NCBI GenBank assembly: GCA_963921405.1
Contig: OY992881.1
Span: forward strand, 6,797,578 to 6,861,577
Length of the DNA stretch: 64,000 nt
Source of the DNA: Cepaea hortensis
Lineage: Eukaryota > Mollusca > Gastropoda > Stylommatophora > Helicidae
Reading direction: 5' to 3'
The notes under the pieces were generated by a model that searched no databases, was not told the DNA's origin, and saw only the letters and a program-made list of their open reading frames with translations. This document shows positions 56,672-64,000 of the stretch, piece after piece (position 1 is the stretch's first letter; every line of letters starts with the position of its first letter). A program made the position numbers and the translations under genes.

Positions 56672-57160
56672 ATCTAGACCAACAAGCAGTGGTTAGAATA
56701 GATGGCGAGATATCAGACTGGTTTGACATCAAGCAAGGAGTACGTGAGCGCTGTGTGCTGTCCCCTTATTTGTTTAACCTCTACGCCGAAAATATAGTGA
56801 GAAATGTCAGAGATGATATAACCAGGGAGTAATATGATGCCCTAAATATCGGTGGTCATGAAATACCAGAGATTCGATATGCTGATGATACAGAGAATGG
56901 TATAGAAAAACTAATAACCTCAACCCAAAAGAATAGTGAAAATCACAACTTATATCTTAACATTAGAAAAACAATGATAATGCATACAGATAAAAGGAAA
57001 TTGCAGAAAGAAATATATGTTAATGAGGAAAAATTTGGGATGGTGGAAAATTTCGAATGTCTTGAACCATTAATTACTAACAATGGTGACAACATAAAGG
57101 AAATTAACAGACGGATATCTATTGCTCTTCAAAAACTAAAACAACTGAAAAGACAGAAAT

Positions 57161-57226
<66 letters not shown>

Positions 57227-57640
57227 CATGCATCTTTCCGATTGCAACGTAAGCCTGTGAGACCTGAGCACTTACTAAACAAACTGAACAACACATAAAT
57301 ATCTTTGAGTATAAGTGTTATAGACGGGTTCTAAGAATATTTTCGATACAGAAAAGAAAAAATGCATCCATATTCAAGAGGTGAATATTGAAGAAGATTG
57401 GAATTTTTTTGGTATTTTGAAACGTCATAAAAGTTTGGAGAGAACAATCATGATGGGGTATATGCCAGGGAAGAGAAGAAGAGGAAAGCCAAAGATAAGA
57501 TGGGCGCAGGATGTGGCAGATGATCTCCAGATAGGAGACATGCGGGACATCTTGCTTATGACCGAGAGGTTTTCCGGAGGGATGTTATGGGAGCGAGGTT
57601 CTGCAAGGAACATGCTACCGAATGAATGAATGTGGAACAC
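56672..57640 (+). pseudogene. LINE reverse transcriptase and C-terminus, right part
   Basis: Resumes exactly where the left part stopped: Gln-Gln-Ala-Val-Val-Arg, then Gly-Val-Arg-Glu-Arg-Cys-Val-Leu-Ser-Pro-Tyr-Leu-Phe-Asn-Leu-Tyr and Ile-Arg-Tyr-Ala-Asp-Asp-Thr (YADD block, 56870), with a stop at 56830. The thumb segment (57000-57160, Phe-Glu-Cys-Leu-Glu-Pro) runs into a (TA)n tract. The C-terminal part at 57381-57629 carries Leu-Lys-Arg-His-Lys-Ser-Leu-Glu-Arg, Tyr-Met-Pro-Gly-Lys-Arg-Arg-Arg-Gly-Lys-Pro and Arg-Trp-Ala-Gln-Asp. Here the RT catalytic aspartates are still present, but stops and the hAT insertion make the copy dead. Confidence 0.85.
57165..57222. repeat. (TA)n microsatellite inside the LINE
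   Basis: Pure TA run of about 58 bases within the LINE coding stretch. Confidence 0.95.
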
Positions 57641-57960
57641 CGACTAGAGAATGAAGTTGATGTCTAGAAAGCGAATAGAGAACAAACTTGTAAGAGAAAA
57701 CAATTTCAGATTGAAGTTGATCTATAAGAAAACTACTAGAGAATGAAGTTGATGAATGAGAATACCACTTGAGAATGAAGTATATATATATATATATATA
57801 TGAAGTAGGGAGAAAACGATGATGAGGAAGAGTGCGCAATTCTATATGTGATTGGGCTAAAGAGAACGGAAGTGATAGAAAGTTGAGAAAGGAGAGGAGA
57901 AAGAGTAGAAACCTCGCACTGCTCCACGAATTAACAAGAACAGAAAAAGTAAGAGAGTTG
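57641..57960. other. Between two LINE 3' ends; no gene
   Basis: AGAATGAAGTTGATG-like motifs recur irregularly (57650-57785), with a short TA run at 57780. It separates the end of a plus-strand LINE from the tail of a minus-strand LINE. Confidence 0.5.
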
Positions 57961-57981
57961 AGATGTTGAGTTGAGTTGAGT
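57961..57981 (-). repeat. (CTCAA)n LINE tail, minus strand
   Basis: On the minus strand the TGA stop of the LINE is followed directly by CTCAA repeats, as in the copy at 44393. Confidence 0.8.
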
Positions 57982-57983
57982 CA

Positions 57984-59650
57984 AGAACCGATATCACTGC
58001 ACTCAGGACATTCCCAAACGTACTCAGTCCCCTCGTTCAACAGCCAGCGAAGAGTCATACTACTAATCGTTCCCACCGCTATCTGATTAAAAGTTCTCCT
58101 GGTCTTCCCTCTCAGTTTTGAGATTCTTCCAGAACCCCTGCTGATGCCCCGCAATCTCATTCTTTCCACACATGGTTCTCAATCTGTTTCTCCGCCTTCT
58201 CCACCAGGTCCCCCAAGCGCACGACCACCTCCCTCTTGTCCATAGGCAAGATACCACCAAGAGGTGCATTCCCTGCTAGCCTATCAGCCTGTTCATTCCC
58301 CCGTACACCCGCACGGCCAAGCCAAAATATCCATACAATTCTCACAATCTGTGACCTATGAAGCGACGAGAGCCATTCCACACGAAACATTCCTTTCTCC
58401 ACCATGCTAAGCATACTCTTTGAATCCGTAGTGAATACAACGTGTGTTGCAGTAGTCTCCTCTAGCCACTGGAATGACGCTGTTACTGCCTCCACCTCCA
58501 TTCTTATGCTGGAGGTCGTAGTCTCATATGCCAGGCTCTCCTTTTTCAAGACTCGCCCATTAGCCTTTGCAATAAAGCCCCAGCCATTACGTCTGTTTCT
58601 CACCAGTGACCCATCAGTGTAGATGACTATGTCACCTTGATGTGTGTTGCTCTGGATCAGCTGTTGCACTTCAAACTCAGTGCGGCCCTCTGCCCATTCT
58701 CTGCACTCACGACACAGTGTTAATATTACATTGTGCCAGTCATGTCATCTGGAACTTCAACCCACTCTCTTTCACGATTGATGGTCTCTAGATCACACAC
58801 CTGACTTATAGAAAGTTCTGCCGGTGCCATCCAGAACCTGCCTCGTCTTAGTCTATGACCCTTTACCATATCCATTGCTGCATGCAGCGGGTGATCCCTG
58901 TCTGCGGCAACTCTCAGGTACCATTTGGCCTGAAGGACCCTATGCCGATCCGTCATTGTAGGTAGCGCCAGGATTATATGCAGATAATTGGTGTGTCCTT
59001 TGTGCACCCCAGGATTAACCGCATGGCAGCATTCTGTATGCGCTCCAATCTTTCAAGCTGGCTTTTTGATACTGTCAGCAGCCCCAAACCATACTAAATT
59101 ACAGAAATTATTATATGCTGAAAGAGCCTGTACAGCATCCTCTGATCTACCCCAGTTGCTGCCATAGCCCTCAATGCATTAAGTCCCCTACCAGCCTTCC
59201 CCACCAAATCCTCCACATGATCCTTAAAAGACAAACACCTGTCAAAGGTGATACCCAAGTACTTCAATTTACTCTCTCGACAAAGAGGACATCCATTCAA
59301 CATAATACCTGGGTCGTCTGCCTTGACGATCCGGTTATCCAGGGAGTACCACACAACCGATGCCTTGCCTGGGTTTATAATGGCTCCTGCACCACACTGT
59401 CACCTTGTCTACCGCCGCCTGTACGTCTTTCGCCAAAATGGCCCTGTCTCCCACACCTGGTGTCTAGATTTTGCTGGTGTAGACATTAAAGAGCACTGGG
59501 GACAAGGCAGATCCCTGCGGCAACCCAGGTGTAATAGTACAGGGGTAAGAGAAAGAAAATAGTCCAGTAATATGAGACAGAGGTTGTGAACGGGTATCTC
59601 CAAACCCACGCAATGGATTTTTGGGACTGTTCACCTGCAATGACAGCAAT
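57984..59650 (-). pseudogene. RNase H-bearing LINE, 3' half, copy D
   Basis: Starts in the reverse transcriptase at Gly-Leu-Pro-Gln-Gly-Ser-Ala-Leu-Ser-Pro (about 59505). The FADD block is missing, lost in a deletion after Tyr-Thr-Ser-Lys-Ile (59464). It continues through Lys-Tyr-Leu-Gly-Ile-Thr-Phe-Asp (59260) and the linker (58726-59007). The RNase H domain at 58157-58669 has all four acidic positions visible (Tyr-Thr-Asp-Gly-Ser, Met-Glu-Val-Glu-Ala, Thr-Thr-Asp-Ser-Lys, Gly-Asn-Glu-Gln-Ala-Asp) with Arg-Ala-Gly-Val in place of His-Ala-Gly-Val. It ends with Cys-Pro-Glu-Cys-Ser-Asp-Ile-Gly-Ser. Stops and shifts break it near 58155, 58700, 59010 and 59460. Confidence 0.85.
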
Positions 59651-60055
59651 GGGTGCACTAACAAAACTAAAAAAAAAAAAAAGAAGATGACAAGCAATTT
59701 AAAAAATAAATAAATAAACGCCATACAAATCTGTACACTATAGACAACGAAATATAATAAAAATACAGAAGACAACCACACAAGAACTCAGTCCACCACT
59801 GAGTGACAACCAGTCGGGATCACCATGTGCAATAACAAAACTGTTCAGCCAGTTACAACACTTAGCAAAGTGTTAACCCAATCGCTGTAGCTGAATACCT
59901 ATACACACTCCACAGATGTCACTCTAAACTGAAGAACTAAAACTACTTAACCCTATCTCTGTACGAAAGATGACTGGTAGGAAGGGCCGAATATAAGACG
60001 GGCCTGCGTGCCAAATTCATGACCCTGTTAAAATAAAGTTCGTTCATTCGTTCTG
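59651..60055 (+). mobile_element. Retroposon 3' region with AATAAA and (ATTC/GTTC) tail
   Basis: The last 90 bp (from about 59965) match the minus strand of 11977-12075, ending in AATAAAGTTCGTTCATTCG. The body upstream has no recognised coding. An A run at 59670-59683 may be another insertion point. Confidence 0.55.
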
Positions 60056-60084
60056 TACTCCTCTGATGGGAATCTAAGATGTAT

Positions 60085-60200
60085 AAGGAGTGTCATGGAG
60101 TGTCTAGTTGGTCATGCGTCGAAGTACACTTGTTCTTGCAGCGAGGCGCTGTCGCCATTTGGAGGTGACAGGTTCGAATCCCGGTCGGTAACTATAGCTT
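60085..60200 (+). mobile_element. tRNA-like SINE head
   Basis: A perfect B box (GGTTCGAATCC at about 60171) lies about 70 bp after an A-box-like TCTAGTTGGTCATGCG. The T stem has mismatches and no acceptor stem pairs, so it is not a working tRNA gene. Confidence 0.45.
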
Positions 60201-60811
60201 TCAAATTTTATGTTGTCGATTGCGTCCTCTAGTCTTTACTTCTTTCCTCTCCTTCTGTGAGCGCTAAACAATACTACGTGTGTTTATTTATGTAAGATGT
60301 ATATTTGTAACTCAGAAGACAACATTACAAAAAGTCTACATTCAAACATATTGTAAATGAACTAGAATGAAAGTCTACCAGCTATAGATAGATTCGACAA
60401 CTAACTAAAAGGGATATGGACTACTGACGAGCTCAAACGAGAGCGAAACTCGAGTATAGTGCTTCCATATTGACGTGGATAGGCCTTAGGTTCATACTAG
60501 AATACGATCAGCGTTGCCAGTAGTGGGTTGTGCTCAATATTTAAATTTCAAATCCCGAAATAACCAAATAAATCAACTAACTAAAACCCAGGAGAGTTCT
60601 GTCCGTACAGTCATTAGTCACTCCATCAAAGTGTTTTGGCTCTAGCACATGGTTGATTAGACCTCAGGCATCGGTGTCCACTTCATCCCCCGACTCAGAG
60701 TGTAAATGGCCCACCTCAATTATGAGACAAGTGTTTATTCCCGAGCGGTTAGTCGAGGGCAGGATTAGAATCAGCTTACTAAGCCCTGCACCATCGACAG
60801 GCCTGGTACAC
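60201..60811. other. No gene recognised
   Basis: Unique sequence with no supported frame. Confidence 0.45.
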
Positions 60812-60890
60812 ACACACACATACACACACACAGACAAACACAGACATTCACATTCAAATACATACACACACCCATGCATGCACGCGCAGA

Positions 60891-60933
<43 letters not shown>
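60812..60933. repeat. Interrupted then pure (CA)n microsatellite
   Basis: Imperfect CA repeats to 60890, then a pure CA run to 60933. Confidence 0.93.
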
Positions 60934-60937
<4 letters not shown>

Positions 60938-62720
60938 GAGATAGTTTGCTTACGGCTCACTGAAAGCAAAGAAGGATCGCAGAAATAAGAACTTTCATTT
61001 AGAGGCACACAATTATAAATAAAAAGGTTACAAGAAGACACAGAATGCTGGTCTTTGCAGAGGTCACGAAGATTATATATTTCGCTTCCCAAAACAACGA
61101 AGTACAACCAGTTATAACGGCAGATGGGATCACTAAAACCACTAGACGAAGTATATAGGACACACCACTCAAGGGCAATTGTATCATTGATGCGCAAACC
61201 AGCAAATGTGCCAATACTTGCCCAAATAAATAACCCGCCATCGATGAATCAGACATCGAGCTTGCGTGACGTGGTCATCACAGCACCTGTGACATATTTT
61301 GCCATTCTCCTCAGTTTGCAAACACCGTTTCTAAGAAGTGGAGATTTCACGTGTATTGTTTGCCATTACCTTATAAGGGAATGAATGCCGTATAGCAAAA
61401 CACAACTGGAATGTAGTGCAGTAGCTCGAAATAGATTCATTAGCGGCCAGTTAGATCTGGCCAGTCTAGGAATTGTCACTTGAGTTTTGAACACCTACCA
61501 AGTCAGATGTAACTAGTAAGGGATTGGGTTATTGCCCATCTGTGCCTTATTGTGCTTCAGGTAAGATTACTTTTGCATTTTGAATGTTAAGACCTGTATT
61601 ATATGATAAATAGAATACACTTATTCTATGTATTTGGGTAAGATTTTGAAACTATAAAATTACTTCGTTGAGAAGATAGCCTGATGTTCGACTTTACACA
61701 AAGAACGTGTCTGTACCACTACTAAATATTCCTATGCTTACAATTCATATTCTGCTATGATTGCTAATGCATAATTGGTGAAGAATATCTCACTATCATC
61801 TGCAATTTCTATGCAGACAATCTGTTCACTATATCTTCATATTCGAACCAATATTCTTTAGGTTAGAGACTTGTTTTTAAAAGACATCTAGTGAACTATT
61901 TGTGTACTTAAGGGTGCATTTTTTGATTTCATACATGTATTTTTACATCTTGTGTGAAATTATTATGCAATCTGTTTCATGAATATGCAGGGGAGTTGAT
62001 GTTATATTTGTTTGTATAATATCATAGGGGAAGAGAGGTGGACACCCCATATCTTCAGATAGCTTGTCAGCTCTGCATATCATGTCAGCACGGCCAATTC
62101 GTGTGACTGCCTAAATGACCATTTATATATTCTGTAAATCGTGCAGTGTTTGCTTGCCACAAGAAGAAGATTTTTGAAAGAGGTTTAAACTCCGACTTCT
62201 AAAAGTTAGGAGGGTGGACAAACAGTCAGTGGATGATTCCTGTATTATTTTAGATGGATAGATTATATGTACTCTCATTTTGTGGGTGGTTTTCCAAAGT
62301 AGGTAAGAGTGTATATTTTTGGTGTCTTTGTTTTGTATTGTTCGTCGTATAGTATTGGGGCATGTTGTTGGGTCAGTTTAGATGGAACAGACCTGAACCC
62401 CAGACTAGAGATATTACAAACAATAACTAGATACCCCACTCGTCAACAGAGCTAAAGACATCGTAACTAGCAGAGAACAAAGGGGAATGTCCCATTCCCC
62501 AATCCTTTATTTCCATTATTTTTCTCTGTATGTGTTACAATGAAATTGATATTCTGTCATGATGTACATCGCTTGTATTTTCCAATTTTACAGCACTGGA
62601 GTCACGGTTGAGAGTGGATAAATTTGGCCGAGAATAGATTTAAGAGTCTGGACCTTTTATGCTGTATTATATCGGAAGTACCAATTAAAAGGGAACCAAC
62701 TCATCGATTATTTTCCAACA
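60934..62720. other. No gene recognised (AT-rich)
   Basis: About 1.8 kb without a frame above 90 codons that shows a motif. Probably intergenic. Confidence 0.55.
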
Positions 62721-62746
62721 GTTAGTTAGTTAGTCAGTTAGTCGAC
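62721..62746 (-). repeat. (CTAA)n LINE tail, minus strand
   Basis: Reads CGACTAACTGACTAACTAAC on the minus strand, about 10 bp after the stop codon of the LINE. The tail unit equals that at 23520-23548. Confidence 0.75.
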
Positions 62747-62755
62747 AGATCATCC

Positions 62756-64000
62756 TCATTGCACATCGAACCATTCAGTCCATAAGTGCTCGGATCCCCT
62801 CCTCAGCAAATCCCGCAGCGTGTAGCGGCCAACGACGCCAGTTCTGTGTTGGTTTATCAATCTTCTTTGGCTTCCTGCGTAGTGTTCTTGTTTGGCCACA
62901 CCTCTTTTAATTTGCTGCTCTCGCAGTCTGGCCATTGTTGTAGATTCACAGTCATCACTTGGTTCTCGCAAAAGTCTTACTTCTCGTAGAGCATTCAGAA
63001 TGTCGGCCTGGTCCATGGCGCGTCCACCCTCCACATTAGCCTCACCTGCGAGCTTGTCAGCCCGCTCATTTCCTTGTACTCCCGCATGCCCTGGCACGAA
63101 GATGAAACTAATCTTTGCCAGTCGAGACCGCTCCAGAGGCAGCAACCATTCTCTTCGGATCGACCCCTCCTCTATCCTCTTGATCATGTTCATTGAGTCG
63201 CTAAGGAAACAAGCCCTAGTGAATGTCTGTGTCTCGAGCCATGTTATTGATTTGCTTACTGCCATGACCTCCATGGTCAGGCTACTTGTGGTTTCAGTAA
63301 AAGCACCAGAGTCCTCCTTCACAATTCTCCCTCCGGCCCGAGCTGTAAAGGCCCATGAGCTTCTCACATGTCGGACGACCGACCCATCTGTGTAGATGAC
63401 CGCGTCACCGTCTAGCGAATTCTCGAAAATCAACGCTTGTACTGCAGCCTCAACAGCAGCCGGATTTTCTTGTCTGCATTTTCTGTCAAGTTGGATGCAA
63501 ACTGAAAAGGATGTGCAGAAGTCTGTTGGCACTTGCACCCACTCCTCGCCAGGTTCTAAGTCCTCAAGTGAACACACCTGTTGAAGAATGTCTTCGGCTT
63601 CACCCATCCACGACCGTCCTCTTTTTAACCTGCTGCCCTTCACCTTCCTAATTTCACTATGCAGTGGATGTTGTGTGTTTGCGTTAATTCTGAGGTAGGC
63701 GCGTGCCCTGCAATCTTGTATTCTCTCTTCAATGGTTGGAAACCCAAGAAGGTAGCGCATCGCCCTGCATGCTGTATCTCTTGTACATCCAAGAATAATG
63801 CGCATAGCTTCATTCTGTATCCTTTCCATCCTTTCTATCTGCTTATGGCTGAGAGTCAGGATTGCCATCGCATACTCCAAAACAGACATGACCAACCCCT
63901 CGTACAGAAGACATAGATGGCGCTGCTCACAGTTTGCTGCCGCCATCACCCGCATCGCTGCCAAACCCCGCTTGGCCTTTGTTATCACCTGGTCTATGTG
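62756..64000 (-). CDS. RNase H-bearing LINE ORF2, C-terminal part, open to window edge
   Basis: Open for at least 414 codons and cut by the window edge, so the N-terminus and the reverse transcriptase lie beyond 64000. Taking the codon at 63988 as residue 1, the post-RT region (about 1-150) includes Glu-Arg-Ile-Gln-Asn-Glu-Ala-Met-Arg. The RNase H domain (about 194-315) has Asp201 in Thr-Asp-Gly-Ser, Glu240 in Met-Glu-Val-Met, Asp264 in Ser-Asp-Ser-Met, His301 in Gly-His-Ala-Gly and Asp311, so all active-site residues are kept. Such domains degrade the RNA strand after target-primed reverse transcription. No stop or frameshift is seen, unlike copies B, C and D. It is the most likely recently active LINE here. 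It could be an I- or Nimb-type LINE; the clade is not proven. Confidence 0.85.
   Translation of the reverse strand, partial: HIDQVITKAKRGLAAMRVMAAANCEQRHLCLLYEGLVMSVLEYAMAILTLSHKQIERMERIQNEAMRIILGCTRDTACRAMRYLLGFPTIEERIQDCRARAYLRINANTQHPLHSEIRKVKGSRLKRGRSWMGEAEDILQQVCSLEDLEPGEEWVQVPTDFCTSFSVCIQLDRKCRQENPAAVEAAVQALIFENSLDGDAVIYTDGSVVRHVRSSWAFTARAGGRIVKEDSGAFTETTSSLTMEVMAVSKSITWLETQTFTRACFLSDSMNMIKRIEEGSIRREWLLPLERSRLAKISFIFVPGHAGVQGNERADKLAGEANVEGGRAMDQADILNALREVRLLREPSDDCESTTMARLREQQIKRGVAKQEHYAGSQRRLINQHRTGVVGRYTLRDLLRRGSEHLWTEWFDVQ

Overview
The window is animal nuclear DNA, AT-leaning and very rich in repeats, with no operons and no bacterial features. It most likely comes from a lophotrochozoan, probably a gastropod mollusc. 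That is an inference from one intronless receptor that resembles the molluscan chemosensory class A GPCR type, and from the mix of mobile elements: LINEs with an RNase H domain, LINEs with a Gly-Lys-Arg-Arg-rich C-terminus, GTF2IRD2-like hAT elements, mariner, and tRNA-derived SINEs. I could not test this by database search.

Only two genes look intact. A class A GPCR of 838 residues, adenosine-receptor-like in its core, lies at 27845-30361 on the plus strand. It has an upstream splice acceptor at 27648 and a very long low-complexity cytoplasmic tail. A 335-residue class A GPCR lies at 37903-38910 on the minus strand. Almost all other coding signal belongs to mobile elements, mostly broken. 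The best preserved is the C-terminal part of a LINE at 62756-64000 (minus), which has an intact RNase H domain and runs off the window.

Layout. 0.7-25.4 kb: a run of unrelated minisatellite arrays (38, 28, 43, 29+GA, 45, 83, 19/20, 22/23, 23 and 34 bp units) with microsatellites, carrying short mobile-element copies. 25.4-27.1 kb: a LINE reverse-transcriptase fragment between trinucleotide repeats. 27.1-31 kb: GPCR 1. 31-37.9 kb: LINE tail fragments, SINEs, microsatellites and short arrays. 37.9-38.9 kb: GPCR 2. 39.5-44.4 kb: a decayed DDE transposase and RNase H LINE copies. 45.4-47.7 kb: a large inverted repeat enclosing a palindromic mariner element. 48.4-49.7 kb: a hAT relic. 52.3-57.6 kb: a LINE split by a 3.9 kb hAT element that itself carries another LINE fragment and a SINE-like segment. 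58-64 kb: further LINE copies.

Recurring themes. The retroelement copies end in short tandem tails that differ by family, and in one family the stop codon is followed directly by the tail. Several mobile-element families appear as inverted pairs, two of which bracket satellite arrays. The very long open frames inside the satellites are a by-product of unit sequence and length and are not annotated as genes. I did not find a convincing new biological system. The strongest leads are the 2.4 kb C-free strand, the palindromic mariner inside the inverted repeat, the nested hAT stack with a perfect 8-bp target duplication, and the higher-order structure of the satellites.
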